A DNA stretch of 64,000 bases from Paracoccus sp. S1E-3 (GTDB lineage Bacteria > Pseudomonadota > Alphaproteobacteria > Rhodobacterales > Rhodobacteraceae), in the NCBI RefSeq assembly GCF_013868135.1, contig NZ_JACEMU010000016.1, positions 186,001 to 250,000 on the forward strand, given 5' to 3'. The notes under the pieces are model-generated. The model saw only the letters and a list, made by a program, of their open reading frames with translations, was not told where the DNA came from and made no database searches. Positions 9,070 to 18,377 of this stretch are shown piece by piece. Made by a program: the position numbers and the translations under genes. The stretch's first letter is position 1, and every line of letters begins with the position of its first letter.

Positions 9070-9983
9070 AGCCCCGCCCCCTCGTCGATGCCCAGCATGA
9101 TGTTCAGGTTCTGGACCGCAGCGCCCGATGCGCCCTTGCCGAGGTTGTCCAGCACCGCGACCACCACCGCGCAACCCGCCGCGTCATCGCCATGGACCGA
9201 GATTTCCATCATGTTGGTGCCGTTCAGCGCCTGCGGATCGACGCGGGCGCCGATCTCCTCGGCCTCGCGGACGCGGACGAATTCGGCGCCGGCATAATAC
9301 TGCGCCAGCGACCCATGCAGGCTGGACAGGCTGCGCCCGCCCCCCAGATGCAGGGGCAGCGACACCGCCATGCCCTGCGCGAAATTCCCGACCGAGGGCG
9401 CGAAGACCGGCTGCACCTCAAGGCCGGTCCGGGCCATGATCTCGGGGATGTGCTTATGGCCTTGCGCCAGCGCGTAAAGGAAGAAATCGGGTGCGGTTCC
9501 GGCCTCGTATTCGCCGATCAGCGCATTGCCGCCGCCGGTGTAGCCCGATACGGCATTGATCGACAGCGCCTCGTCCGGGGCGATCAGGCCCGCGGCGATC
9601 AGCGGGCGCAGCATGGCGATGGAGCCGGTGGAATAGCAGCCCGGATTGCTGACCAGCGGCGCCGCGCCGATCTGTTCGCGGGTCTCCGGGGTCAGTTCGG
9701 GAAAGCCGAAAACCCAGTCCGGGTCCACCCGATGCGCGGTCGAGGCGTCGATCAGCCGCACCGGCAGATCGGCGGCCAGCACCACGGCTTCTTTCGCGGC
9801 GGCATCGGGCAGGCACAGGATCGCGACATCGGCGGCCGCGAAACAGGCGCGGCGGGCCTCGGCATCCTTGCGCAATTCATGTTCGATCTGGACAAGCTGA
9901 ATATCGTCGCGCCCGGCCAACCGGTCGCGGATCTGCAGGCCGGTGGTGCCGGCCTCGCCGTCGATGAAGACCTTATATGCCAT
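9066..9983 (-). CDS. argC: N-acetyl-gamma-glutamyl-phosphate reductase, type 2
   Basis: ArgC reduces N-acetylglutamyl-phosphate to the semialdehyde with NADPH in arginine synthesis. At 305 residues it is the short (type 2) form. The N-terminus is MAYKVFIDGEAGTTGLQ with the dinucleotide-binding loop, and the catalytic Cys116 lies in SNPGCYSTG. It is the first gene of the argC-gpmI-envC-ctpA-rppH operon; the promoter should lie in the gap up to the divergent GST gene at 10110. Confidence 0.95.
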   Translation of the reverse strand: MAYKVFIDGEAGTTGLQIRDRLAGRDDIQLVQIEHELRKDAEARRACFAAADVAILCLPDAAAKEAVVLAADLPVRLIDASTAHRVDPDWVFGFPELTPETREQIGAAPLVSNPGCYSTGSIAMLRPLIAAGLIAPDEALSINAVSGYTGGGNALIGEYEAGTAPDFFLYALAQGHKHIPEIMARTGLEVQPVFAPSVGNFAQGMAVSLPLHLGGGRSLSSLHGSLAQYYAGAEFVRVREAEEIGARVDPQALNGTNMMEISVHGDDAAGCAVVVAVLDNLGKGASGAAVQNLNIMLGIDEGAGL

Positions 9984-10109
9984 CGCTGCCCTTCCCTGCT
10001 GCGCCTATCACATAGCGTCCCGCAGGTCCGGGGGCAATGCAGGCAGGCCGTTGCCGAGCGGGATCGCGCACAGTTGAAACGACCCCGCCCCTTCGCGTAT
10101 CACCTTGCC

Positions 10110-10829
10110 ATGACCGACCCATACGCCCAGACCGCCCCCGCCGCCCGCGCATCCTCCGGCCAACCGGCCCGGCTGTATCACACCCCCTTGTCGCCCTTCT
10201 CGCGCAAGGTCCGGCTGGTGCTGGCCGAAAAGCGGATCGAGGTCGAACTGGCCGAGGAGCGTTACTGGGAACAGGGGCCCGAGCTGTTCCGCCGCAACCC
10301 CGCCGGGAAGATCCCGGTCCTGCGCCATGACGGCATGCTTCTGGCCGAAAGTCAGGCCATCTGCGAGTATCTGGACGAAACCGTTCCGAACCCGCCGCTG
10401 ATGCCCGACACCGCCGCAGGCCGCTATGAGGTGCGGCGCCTCTGCGCCTGGTTCGACGACAAGTTCAACGCCGAGGTCACCCGCCCGGTTCTGACCGAAC
10501 GGGTGTGGAAGAAGGTCCAGAAGACCGGCTATCCCGACAGCCGCGTGGTCAAGGCGGGTCTCGGCGCGGTGAAGGCCCATATCGACTATATGCACCGCCT
10601 GCTGGAGGAGCGCCGCTGGCTGGCCGGCCCGACGCTGAGTCTCGCCGATTTCGCGGCGGCGGCACATTTCTCCTGCCTTGATTACATCTCGGACGTGGAT
10701 TGGGACCGCTCGGATCTGGTGCGGCAATGGTATGCGACGATCAAGTCGCGCCCGGCCTTCCGCAGCGTTCTGGCCGATCAGGTGCCGGGACTGCACCCGG
10801 CGCCGCATTACGCGCAACTGGACTTCTGA
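10110..10829 (+). CDS. FzlA-like glutathione S-transferase homologue
   Basis: The 239-residue protein has a GST N-terminal thioredoxin-like domain (YHTPLSPFSRKVRLVLAEKR, then NPAGKIPVL and AESQAICEYLDE) and an alpha-helical C-terminal domain with WLAGPTLSLADFAAAAHFSC. The charged C-terminal tail ending HYAQLDF and the overall sequence resemble Caulobacter FzlA, a GST-fold protein that binds FtsZ and links division to septal wall synthesis rather than acting as a detoxifying enzyme. That assignment is from recall of the family and not from alignment. The start at 10110 gives a slightly long N-terminus (about 20 extra residues). Confidence 0.75.
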   Translation: MTDPYAQTAPAARASSGQPARLYHTPLSPFSRKVRLVLAEKRIEVELAEERYWEQGPELFRRNPAGKIPVLRHDGMLLAESQAICEYLDETVPNPPLMPDTAAGRYEVRRLCAWFDDKFNAEVTRPVLTERVWKKVQKTGYPDSRVVKAGLGAVKAHIDYMHRLLEERRWLAGPTLSLADFAAAAHFSCLDYISDVDWDRSDLVRQWYATIKSRPAFRSVLADQVPGLHPAPHYAQLDF

Positions 10830-10947
10830 ACGTCGGCGCTCGCCGGACGCCGAGGAAACTGCGCGCTGAGTATCGGCAAGCCCGAGGTGTCCGGCATCTT
10901 CTGTGCCCAGACAACTCGGGGGTGCGGGGGGCATGCCCCGCGCCGTT
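10830..10947. terminator. Convergent gap between GST gene and phoB, with CTCGGGGG element and palindrome
   Basis: There is no gene here. The gap holds ACTCGGGGGTGCGGGG followed by the self-complementary GGGGCATGCCCC at about 10931-10942, directly beyond the phoB stop. On the minus strand it probably ends the pst-phoB transcript. It resembles the elements after dapD and moaA. Confidence 0.45.
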
Positions 10948-11640
10948 TCAGCCCAGAGCGTATCCGGTGCCGCGCACCGTGCGCACCGGATTGTCGCCGC
11001 CATTCTGCATCAGCGCCTTGCGCAGACGCCCGACATGCACGTCGATGGTGCGGCTGTCGACATAGATGTCGCGGCCCCAGACCCGGTCCAGCAGCTGTTC
11101 GCGCGTCCAGACCCGGCCGGGCTTTTCCATCAGCGTCGACAGCAGCCGGAACTCGGTCGGACCAAGATGCAGCGCCTGTCCGGCCCGGAAGACCCGGTGT
11201 TCGCCCGAATCGAGGATGATGTCGGAGAAGCTCAGCCTCTCTCCCATCGTCGCGGGCCGGGTCCGGCGCAACTGGGTGCGCAGACGTGCCATCAGTTCGA
11301 CCACGGAATAGGGTTTGACCACATAGTCATCCGCGCCGGTTTCAAGGCCGCGGACGCGGTCGCCCTCATCCCCGCGCGCCGACAGCATGACGATGGGAAT
11401 GGGACGGGTGGCCGGGTCGGCCTTGATGCGGCGGCAGATCTCGATCCCCGAGATATTGGGCAGCATCCAGTCCAGCACGATCAGGTCGGGGTCTTCCTCG
11501 GCCACCAGCAACAGCGCCTCGTCGCCGTTTTCGGCCATGACCACCTCGAAGCCCTCGGCCTCAAGGTTGTATTTCAGCACTTCGCGTTGCGCGCCTTCAT
11601 CTTCGACGATCAGGACACAGGGGGTCTGACGGCGGGCCAT
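10948..11640 (-). CDS. phoB: Phosphate regulon response regulator PhoB
   Basis: This 230-residue OmpR/PhoB-type regulator has a receiver domain with acidic pocket Glu13/Asp14, phospho-acceptor Asp57 in VLDWMLP and the conserved Lys in VVKPYS. A winged-helix DNA-binding domain follows (LGPTEFRLLSTLMEKPGRV, then DSRTIDVHVGRLRKAL). Phosphorylated PhoB binds PHO boxes and activates phosphate-starvation genes. It is the last gene of pstSCAB-phoU-phoB, 3 nt after phoU. No phoR sensor kinase is adjacent. Confidence 0.96.
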   Translation of the reverse strand: MARRQTPCVLIVEDEGAQREVLKYNLEAEGFEVVMAENGDEALLLVAEEDPDLIVLDWMLPNISGIEICRRIKADPATRPIPIVMLSARGDEGDRVRGLETGADDYVVKPYSVVELMARLRTQLRRTRPATMGERLSFSDIILDSGEHRVFRAGQALHLGPTEFRLLSTLMEKPGRVWTREQLLDRVWGRDIYVDSRTIDVHVGRLRKALMQNGGDNPVRTVRGTGYALG

Positions 11641-11643
11641 GGA

Positions 11644-12369
11644 TCACCCCTCGGCCTGGGTTTCGGCAGTGCGCACCACGCCGTCGCTTTTCGGCCGCGC
11701 CTCGCCCGGAAGCGTGCCGGTGACCAGATAGATCACCTGTTCGGCGATGGCGGTGGCGTGGTCGCCCATCCGTTCGATGTTCTTGGCGATGAAATGCAGA
11801 TGCATACAGGGGGTGATGTTGCGCGCGTCTTCCATCATATAGGTCAGGAATTCGCGGAACAGCGCGTTATACATCTGATCCACTTCCAGATCCCGGTCGC
11901 GCACGTCATTGGCCAGCACCGCGTCGCGCTGGATATAGCTGTCGAGCGCATCCTTCAGCATCCGGTCCACGGTCATCGCCATCCGGCGCAGCGCCATGCC
12001 CGCCCCGTCGATCACCGGCAGCGTCGCAAGCACGTGGCTGCGCTTGGCCATGTTCTTGGCGTAATCGCCCACCCGCTCCAGCGCGGCGGAGATCTTGATG
12101 ACCGTCAGCACCAGCCGCAGATCGGTGGCCGCGGGGGCGCGCAGCGCGATCAGCCGGGCCGCTTCCTCGTTCACCTGCGCATCCAGTGCATCGATTTCCC
12201 TGTCGCGGCGGCGGACATCCTCGGCCAGCTCGTCGTCGAAGGTCTCAAGCGCGGTGGCGGCATCGGCGATGGCGCGTTCGACCATACCGCCCATGCGCAC
12301 CACCAGCGCCTGAATGGTTTCCAGATCACGGTCGAAGGCCGAAGCAATATGCGGTTTTTCGGTGTTCAT
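11644..12369 (-). CDS. phoU: Phosphate signalling protein PhoU
   Basis: PhoU couples the Pst transporter to the PhoR/PhoB system and keeps the regulon off when phosphate is plentiful. The 241-residue all-helical protein shows the two-fold PhoU repeat with RVGDYAKNMAKRS in the first and RMGDHATAIAEQVIYL in the second half, the conserved metal-binding E/D-xxxD type helices. It lies between pstB (11 nt) and phoB (3 nt). Confidence 0.96.
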   Translation of the reverse strand: MNTEKPHIASAFDRDLETIQALVVRMGGMVERAIADAATALETFDDELAEDVRRRDREIDALDAQVNEEAARLIALRAPAATDLRLVLTVIKISAALERVGDYAKNMAKRSHVLATLPVIDGAGMALRRMAMTVDRMLKDALDSYIQRDAVLANDVRDRDLEVDQMYNALFREFLTYMMEDARNITPCMHLHFIAKNIERMGDHATAIAEQVIYLVTGTLPGEARPKSDGVVRTAETQAEG

Positions 12370-12380
12370 GGCATCCTCCC

Positions 12381-13178
12381 TCAGCCGATCCGGCCCGAAA
12401 TATAGCTTTCCGTCCGCGGGTCCTGCGGCCGGGTGAAAATGTCGTCGGTCGCCCCGTATTCGACCAGATTGCCCAGATGGAAAAAAGCCGTCTTCTGGCT
12501 GACGCGCGCTGCCTGCTGCATCGAATGGGTCACGATCACCACCGAGAAATCCTGCCGCAGCTGGTCGATCAGTTCTTCGACCTGGCTGGTGGCGATGGGG
12601 TCAAGCGCCGAACAGGGCTCATCCATCAGCAGCACTTCTGGCTGGGTCGCGACCGCGCGGGCGATGCACAGGCGTTGTTGCTGGCCGCCCGAAAGGCCGG
12701 TGCCGGCCTCTTGCAGACGGTCCTTGACCTCGTTCCACAGGGCGGCGCCGCGCAGAGATTTCTCGACGATCTCGTCCAGTTCGCCGCGCGTGCGTGCCAG
12801 CCCATGGATGCGCGGACCGTAGGCGACATTGTCATAGATCGACTTCGGGAAGGGGTTCGGCTTCTGGAACACCATGCCGACCTTGGCGCGCAGCTGCACC
12901 GGATCGACGCGCTTGTCATAGATATCCTCGCCATCCAGCAGGATCTTGCCGTCGACGCGGGCGGCATCGATGGTGTCGTTCATGCGGTTGATGCAGCGCA
13001 GGAAGGTCGATTTCCCGCAGCCCGAGGGGCCGATGAAAGCCGTGACCGTTTTGTCGAGGATATCGACATTCACATCCTTGATGGCGTGTTTATCGCCGTA
13101 ATAGACCTGCACGCCGCGGGCCGAGATCTTGATCTCATCCTGTGTCAACTTACGCTCCACGATGCTCATGTCGTTCAT
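12381..13178 (-). CDS. pstB: Phosphate ABC transporter ATP-binding protein
   Basis: PstB powers high-affinity phosphate import. The 265-residue ATPase has Walker [10 protein letters not shown], a Q-loop in [13 protein letters not shown], the signature LSGGQQQR and Walker B VLLMDEP followed by the H-loop VIVTHSM. The pattern [19 protein letters not shown] is typical of PstB. It is the fourth gene in the pst operon, 21 nt after pstA. Of two start candidates (the second at MSIVERKL), I kept the longer one. Confidence 0.96.
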   Translation of the reverse strand: MNDMSIVERKLTQDEIKISARGVQVYYGDKHAIKDVNVDILDKTVTAFIGPSGCGKSTFLRCINRMNDTIDAARVDGKILLDGEDIYDKRVDPVQLRAKVGMVFQKPNPFPKSIYDNVAYGPRIHGLARTRGELDEIVEKSLRGAALWNEVKDRLQEAGTGLSGGQQQRLCIARAVATQPEVLLMDEPCSALDPIATSQVEELIDQLRQDFSVVIVTHSMQQAARVSQKTAFFHLGNLVEYGATDDIFTRPQDPRTESYISGRIG

Positions 13179-13199
13179 GTTTTCACCCTTGCGGCCGCA

Positions 13200-14561
13200 T
13201 TACCAGCGGCGCTCGAACCGGCGACGCAGCCAGATGGCGGCCAGGTTCATGATCAGAAGGAAGACCAGCAGCACGATGATCGCCCCGGCGGCGCGTTCAA
13301 AGAAGGCCGGATCGGCGCGGCGGGTCCAGTTATAGATCTGCACCGGCAGCGCCGATGCCGGATCAAAGAGACCGGCAGGCGGAGCGTCGGGATAATCCTG
13401 CACGAAGGCCACCATGCCGATCAGCAGCAGCGGCGCGGTTTCGCCAAGCGCATGGGCCAGCCCGATGATGGTGCCGGTCAGGATGCCGGGCATGGCCAGC
13501 GGAAGAACGTGGTGGAAGACCGTCTGCATCCGGCTGGCCCCGACCCCAAGCGCTGCATCGCGGATCGAGGGCGGCACCGCCTTCAGCGCCGCACGGGTGG
13601 CGATGATGATGGTGGGAAGCGTCATCAGCGTCAGCACCAGGCCGCCGACGATGGGCGCGGACCGGGGAAGCCCCACGAAATTGATGAACACCGCCAGCCC
13701 GAGGATGCCGTAGACGATGGACGGCACGGCGGCGAGATTGGCGATATTCACCTCGATCACGTCGGTCAGGCGGTTCTTCGGCGCAAACTCCTCCAGATAG
13801 ATCGAAGCCGCGACCCCGATCGGCAGCGCCAGCACCAGCACGATCAGCATCATATAGGCCGAGCCGAGGATGGCCACACCCAGACCCGCCGATTCGGGCC
13901 GGGTTTCCGAGGCGTCGGCATTGGTCAGGAAGCCCATGTTGAAGCGGGTCTCGAGCACGTCGCGCGATTTCAGTGCGTCCGCCAGCGCCAGCTGCGCCGG
14001 GCTGGTCTTGCTGTCGCGCGCGGCCTGCTCGGCCGTCACCCGCCCTTTGAAATAGCCGTCGATGCGCGAACTGGTCAGCGCCGGCACCGTCACCACCTGC
14101 CCGATCAGTTCGGGATCGTTGAGCACGGAAGCGCGCAGGTTGGCCTTGGCCTGATCGGACAGGAAGCCCTTCAGATCCCTGTCGCTCAGCCCCTCGATCT
14201 GCAGGTTTTCCTTCGCGATGTAATCCTTCAGGCCGGTCGTCAGCAGCTTTTCATAGCTGAGCGTCAGGACTTTCCGCATCTCCTCGGGGTTGCGATTGCC
14301 CTTCGGATCGACAACCGAAGCGTCGATCGAGACCGGAATGGTCGCATAGGTCTGGCGGAAAGCGCTGGAGCCGTCGGCGAGGATCGTGCTCAGCAGCCAG
14401 AACAGCGCCGCGATGGCGAGGCCGATGGCGATGATGCCGTAAGCGCGGAAGCGGGTCTCGGCGGCATTGCGGCGGCGGGTGCGGGCGTCGGCGATCAGCA
14501 GCGATTTCATCGCGGGCTCGCCGGCGGATTCGGGGACGACGCCGGAGGTGGTATCGGTCAT
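13200..14561 (-). CDS. pstA: Phosphate ABC transporter permease PstA, with DUF3333-type N-terminal region
   Basis: The 453-residue inner-membrane permease has a first membrane segment at about 43-62, a periplasmic insertion of roughly 160 residues (DUF3333-like, found in alphaproteobacterial PstA) and then the standard permease core with the EAA loop DAALGVGASRMQTVFHHVLP. It pairs with PstC and PstB to move phosphate into the cytoplasm. The ATG overlaps the pstC stop by 4 nt, so translation is likely coupled. It is longer than E. coli PstA only because of the insertion. Confidence 0.93.
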   Translation of the reverse strand: MTDTTSGVVPESAGEPAMKSLLIADARTRRRNAAETRFRAYGIIAIGLAIAALFWLLSTILADGSSAFRQTYATIPVSIDASVVDPKGNRNPEEMRKVLTLSYEKLLTTGLKDYIAKENLQIEGLSDRDLKGFLSDQAKANLRASVLNDPELIGQVVTVPALTSSRIDGYFKGRVTAEQAARDSKTSPAQLALADALKSRDVLETRFNMGFLTNADASETRPESAGLGVAILGSAYMMLIVLVLALPIGVAASIYLEEFAPKNRLTDVIEVNIANLAAVPSIVYGILGLAVFINFVGLPRSAPIVGGLVLTLMTLPTIIIATRAALKAVPPSIRDAALGVGASRMQTVFHHVLPLAMPGILTGTIIGLAHALGETAPLLLIGMVAFVQDYPDAPPAGLFDPASALPVQIYNWTRRADPAFFERAAGAIIVLLVFLLIMNLAAIWLRRRFERRW

Positions 14562-15742
14562 TCGTATTGCTCCCGATATTTGCGCACGATGTAGAGGGCG
14601 AAGATGTTCAGCGCCAGGGTGATGACGAACAGCGTCAGGCCAAGCGCGAAGGCGACCAGCGTTTCGGGGCTGGCGAAGTCATTGTCGCCGGTCAGCTGGC
14701 CGACGATCTTGACGGTGATCGTGGTCATCGCCTCGAACGGGTTGCCGCTGATCCGGGCCATGGCGCCGGCGCCCAGCACCACGATCATCGTCTCGCCGAT
14801 GGCGCGGCTGGCGGCCAGCAGGATCGCGCCCACGATGCCCGGCAGGGCGGCGGGCAGCACCACGTTGCGAATGGTTTCCGAGGGTGTGGAGCCCAGCCCC
14901 AGGCTGCCGTCGCGCAGGCTTTGCGGCACCGCATTGATGATGTCGTCGGACAGCGAGCTGACGAAGGGGATCAGCATGATGCCCATCACGATGCCCGCCG
15001 TCATCACCGACGACCCGCTGTCGCCAAGACCTGTGGGTGCGGCGATCCAGTCGCGCAGCAGCGGCCCGACCGTCACCAGCGCGAACAGGCCGTAGACGAT
15101 GGTGGGAATCCCGGCGAGGATCTCGATCGCGGGTTTCACCCAGGCGCGCACGCGGGGACCGGCATATTCGGACATGTAGATGGCGGCAAACAGCCCGATC
15201 GGCACCGCCACCAGCAGCGCGATCAGCGAAATATAAAGCGTCCCCCACAGCAGTGGCAGCATCCCGAGTTTGGAGCCACCGCCGAAGGCGGGCGTCCATT
15301 CGGTGCCGAACAGGAAGTCCTGCCAGGGATACATCCGGAAGAACTGCGCCGATTCAAAGACCAGCGACAGGATGATGCCGAGCGTAGTGGCAATCGCGAC
15401 CGAGGAACACAGGATCAGTCCGGCTTTCACCACCTGCTCGACCATGTTGCGGGCACGGAAGTCGGGTGTGGTGCGGCTGAGCGCGAAGATCACGCCCGCA
15501 ATGGCGGCGGCGAGCACCAGCAGCGCGCCCAGATTGCTGGACCCCAGCGCAAGACGGGTCACGACCAGCATAAGCACGGCAGGGACGAGGGCGGACAGCG
15601 CCGCATTCCAGCCGTAATAGACGGGGCGCGAATGCAGACGGCGGGGGTCGCCGTTCGCGCCCTCCAGCGCCCGGCGGCGGCCCAGCACATAGGCGGTGGC
15701 GGCCAGAACCAGCACCAGCAGGATGATCCACGATACGGGCAT
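14558..15742 (-). CDS. pstC: Phosphate ABC transporter permease PstC
   Basis: PstC is the partner permease of PstA. The 394-residue protein has extra hydrophobic segments at the N-terminus (residues 4-20 and about 48-70), again typical of the alphaproteobacterial long form, then the binding-protein-dependent transport core with the EAA motif DGSLGLGSTPSETIRNVVLP and GETMIVVLGAGA. It follows pstS after 59 nt that contain a strong hairpin, and overlaps pstA. Confidence 0.93.
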   Translation of the reverse strand: MPVSWIILLVLVLAATAYVLGRRRALEGANGDPRRLHSRPVYYGWNAALSALVPAVLMLVVTRLALGSSNLGALLVLAAAIAGVIFALSRTTPDFRARNMVEQVVKAGLILCSSVAIATTLGIILSLVFESAQFFRMYPWQDFLFGTEWTPAFGGGSKLGMLPLLWGTLYISLIALLVAVPIGLFAAIYMSEYAGPRVRAWVKPAIEILAGIPTIVYGLFALVTVGPLLRDWIAAPTGLGDSGSSVMTAGIVMGIMLIPFVSSLSDDIINAVPQSLRDGSLGLGSTPSETIRNVVLPAALPGIVGAILLAASRAIGETMIVVLGAGAMARISGNPFEAMTTITVKIVGQLTGDNDFASPETLVAFALGLTLFVITLALNIFALYIVRKYREQYE

Positions 15743-15765
15743 GATGTTCCCCGGACAAACCGACG

Positions 15766-15793
15766 GGCCGGACGGCGTGAATGCCGCCCGGCC
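15766..15793 (-). promoter_or_regulatory. Intercistronic hairpin between pstS and pstC
   Basis: GGCCGGACGGC (15766-15776) and GCCGCCCGGCC (15783-15793) form an 11-bp stem around a 6-nt loop; as transcribed there is one G-U pair. No T run follows, so it is unlikely to be a full terminator. It should protect the upstream pstS mRNA end or partly attenuate transcription, giving more binding protein than permease. Confidence 0.65.
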
Positions 15794-15801
15794 GCGCGTT
15801 G

Positions 15802-16833
15802 TTACTGGATGACGGTTTCGTCAGCCACGACCTTCTGGACATCGGCCAGCTTCGGATCGGGGACCAGTCCGTAGGCGGCCAGCGGGCCGTCGGGGCCGGC
15901 GATCTCGTCCGAGACGAAGAACTCGGCGTATTCCTTCAGGCCCGGGATCACGCCGATATGGTCTTTCTTGACGTAGAAATACAGCGGACGCGAGACCGGG
16001 TATTCGCCCGAAGCGACGCTGTCGACCGAAGGCGTCACGCCGTTGATTGTCGCCACTTTCAGCTTGTCGGTGTTGTTTTCATAGAAGGACAGGCCGAAGA
16101 CGCCAATGCCGTTCTTGGCGCTGTCGATGCGGGCCAGCGTCTCGGTGTAGTCGCCGTCGATATCGACCGATTTTCCGTCGGTGCGCAGGGCCTTGCAGGC
16201 GGCTTCGGCGGCTTTTTCGTCACCGCCATTGGCGGCGGCGAAGGCCTCCAGCGCGCCGGCTTCCTTGCAGCCCTCGATCAGGACCTTTTCCTCGAACACT
16301 TCGCGGGTGCCGTGCTTGGTGCCGGGCACGAAGACCAGAATGTCCTGTGCGGGCAGGTCGGGGTTCACGTCCGACCATTTGGTCGCGGCATTGGCGCTGA
16401 CCGCACCATCCGTGACCACGTCCTTCGCCAGCGCCAGGAACACGTCCTTCGGCGTCAGCACGAAATCGGCGCCGTTCACGTCAGAGGCGAAAACGATGCC
16501 GTCATAGCCGAACTGGACCTCGATGATGTTGTTCACACCATTGGCCTTGCAGGTCTCGATCTCGGCATCCTTGATCTTGCGGCTGGCATTGGCGATGTCG
16601 ATGGTGTTTTCGCCCACGCCTTCGCAGAACTGCTTCAGCCCCGCCGAGGAGCCGCCGCCTTCCACGACCGGCGCGGCGAAATCGGTGTTTTCGGCAAAAG
16701 CCTCGGCGACGATGGTCGCATAGGGCAGAACGGTCGACGAGCCCGAGACCTGGACCTGATCGCGGGCCGAGGCGACCGAGGCGCTGGCGGCGATGAGGGC
16801 GAAGGCCGAGACGGCAAGCTTGACGGATTTCAT
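15802..16833 (-). CDS. pstS: Phosphate-binding periplasmic protein PstS
   Basis: PstS captures phosphate in the periplasm for PstCAB. The 343-residue precursor has a signal peptide (residues 1-23, ending SVASA) and then VQVSGSSTVLPY, the phosphate-binding loop near the mature N-terminus, with a second conserved region at VEGGGSSAGLKQFCEG. I chose the start MKSVKLAVSAF because it gives a normal signal peptide; a longer upstream start adds unrelated sequence. The gene is preceded by tandem PHO-box-like repeats. Confidence 0.95.
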   Translation of the reverse strand: MKSVKLAVSAFALIAASASVASARDQVQVSGSSTVLPYATIVAEAFAENTDFAAPVVEGGGSSAGLKQFCEGVGENTIDIANASRKIKDAEIETCKANGVNNIIEVQFGYDGIVFASDVNGADFVLTPKDVFLALAKDVVTDGAVSANAATKWSDVNPDLPAQDILVFVPGTKHGTREVFEEKVLIEGCKEAGALEAFAAANGGDEKAAEAACKALRTDGKSVDIDGDYTETLARIDSAKNGIGVFGLSFYENNTDKLKVATINGVTPSVDSVASGEYPVSRPLYFYVKKDHIGVIPGLKEYAEFFVSDEIAGPDGPLAAYGLVPDPKLADVQKVVADETVIQ

Positions 16834-16896
16834 AGGATCACTCCTGAACGCTTTTGGGTGGCACGAATTGGCCTGCGCATTCCCTAGTGCGGGAAC

Positions 16897-16936
16897 ACGA
16901 CGCTTATGCGACGGAAATGTGACGGTTTCATGACAA
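16897..16936 (-). promoter_or_regulatory. Four tandem PHO-box half-sites upstream of pstS
   Basis: Read on the minus strand, the region contains TTGTCAT, CCGTCAC, CCGTCGC and GCGTCGT, each separated by 4 nt of A/T-rich spacer (GAAA, ATTT, ATAA). This gives the 11-bp periodicity of PhoB binding sites (consensus CTGTCAT-N4-CTGTCAT). They lie 64 to 103 nt before the pstS start codon. The first two match best; the last two are weaker. Confidence 0.75.
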
Positions 16937-17031
16937 GGCGTGCGGGCAGGCCAAGCCCCTGATATCGGGTCCTGAATCAGTGCGGGGCCGCGCGGGGTGG
17001 CCCCCGGTGGTGCCAAACGGCGATTCGCCCT

Positions 17032-18132
17032 TCAGCCGATGCGGCCGCGCTGCCCGCCGGTCTGTGCACGGTCCAGCAGCAGTTGATCGAGAATCACGCA
17101 AGCCGCCATGGCTTCGGCAACGGGCACGGCACGGATGCCGACACAAGGGTCATGACGGCCCTTGGTGATCAGCTCGATCTCCTCGCCGGCTGCATTGATG
17201 GTGCGGCGCGGCGTCAGGATCGAGCTGGTCGGCTTGACCGAAAACCGCACCACGATGTCCTGACCGGTAGAGATCCCGCCCAGAATCCCACCAGCATGGT
17301 TCGACAGATATTCCGGGCCGTCCGGTCCCATGCGGATCTCGTCGGCGTTTTCAGTGCCGGTCAGGGCGGCCGCATGCATCCCCTCGCCGATCTCGACGCC
17401 CTTGACGGCATTGATCGACATCATCGCGGCCGCCAGTTCCGTGTCCAGCTTGCCATAGACCGGCGCGCCCAGACCTGGCGGACAGCCGCGGATCAGCACC
17501 TCGACCGCGGCGCCGACGCTGTTCTGCGCCTTGCGGATGCCGGTCAGATAATCCTCCCATGCCTGGGCGGCGCCGGCATCGGGCAGGAAGAACGGGTTCG
17601 CCGCGATCGCGGCCTCGTCAAAACGGGCCGGATCCAGCCGCATCTCGCCCATCTGAACCATGTAGCTGAGGACCTGAAGCCCCGGCACCAGATCGCGCAG
17701 CACCGCCTGCGCCACCGCGCCCGCCGCTACCCGCGCCGCCGTTTCGCGCGCCGAGGACCGGCCGCCGCCGCGATAGTCGCGGATGCCGTATTTCTGGTGA
17801 TAGGCAATATCGGCATGGCCGGGGCGGAAGGCCTGCGCGATTTCGCCGTAATCCTTGGAGCGCTGATCGGTGTTTTCGATCATCAGCATGATCGGCGTGC
17901 CGGTGGTGCGGCCTTCGAACACCCCCGAGAGGATGCGGACGCGGTCAGCCTCCTGCCGCTGGGTGGTGTTTTTCGACGTGCCGGGACGGCGGCGATCCAT
18001 GAAGGGCTGGATCCAGTCCTCGGCCAGGGCCACGCCGGGCGGGCAGCCGTCGACGACGGCGCCAAGCGCAGGGCCGTGGCTTTCGCCCCAGGTGGTGACG
18101 CGGAAAACATGGCCGAAGCTGTTCAGGCTCAT
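17032..18132 (-). CDS. aroC: Chorismate synthase
   Basis: AroC makes chorismate from 5-enolpyruvylshikimate-3-phosphate using reduced FMN, the last step of the shikimate pathway. The 366-residue protein has the N-terminal signature [18 protein letters not shown], the middle [21 protein letters not shown] and the C-terminal [17 protein letters not shown]. An AAAGGAGAT ribosome-binding site precedes the ATG at 18132, which rules out the longer in-frame start. It is divergent from the thi operon. Confidence 0.97.
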   Translation of the reverse strand: MSLNSFGHVFRVTTWGESHGPALGAVVDGCPPGVALAEDWIQPFMDRRRPGTSKNTTQRQEADRVRILSGVFEGRTTGTPIMLMIENTDQRSKDYGEIAQAFRPGHADIAYHQKYGIRDYRGGGRSSARETAARVAAGAVAQAVLRDLVPGLQVLSYMVQMGEMRLDPARFDEAAIAANPFFLPDAGAAQAWEDYLTGIRKAQNSVGAAVEVLIRGCPPGLGAPVYGKLDTELAAAMMSINAVKGVEIGEGMHAAALTGTENADEIRMGPDGPEYLSNHAGGILGGISTGQDIVVRFSVKPTSSILTPRRTINAAGEEIELITKGRHDPCVGIRAVPVAEAMAACVILDQLLLDRAQTGGQRGRIG

Positions 18133-18249
18133 CGCGGATCTCCTTTGCCCCTTCGTTAGCGGCCCGCGCCTGCAGCGGCAAGGCGGCTGCATCCCGCCCC
18201 CTGCGAAGATCGCCCTTGCGCGCGCCTGCGGCTTTGCCCATGCTTGCAA

Positions 18250-18327
18250 CGCCTCGGGGGGCCATCCGGCTGAGACGCGCTTGCGGACCCGTTGAACCTG
18301 ATCCGGTTGACCCCGGCGGAGGGAAGG
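18250..18327 (+). promoter_or_regulatory. TPP riboswitch (THI element) of thiBPQ
   Basis: All conserved parts of the thiamine pyrophosphate aptamer are present in order: GGGGGGCC of the P1/P2 side, GCTGAGA at 18269-18275, GAACCTGATCCGG at 18294-18306, and GGCGGAGGGA closing the 3' side at 18315-18324. The thiB ribosome-binding site AAAGGAGG (18365-18372) lies about 40 nt further on. The pyrimidine run CCCTTTCTTTCC between them could sequester it when TPP is bound, so control at translation is likely. Confidence 0.93.
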
Positions 18328-18377
18328 TTTCGCTGCCCTTTCTTTCCGAAGCCTGACGAAGAAAAAAGGAGGAAGCG

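Noticed and set aside
12186..14594. 802-codon plus-strand open frame opposite pstB and pstA
   Set aside because: Antisense of two clear transporter genes; composition is that of a shadow frame.
16897..16936. Short regular repeats before pstS as a mini-CRISPR or direct-repeat array
   Set aside because: The 11-bp spacing and GTCA core fit PHO boxes; there are no spacers of CRISPR length.
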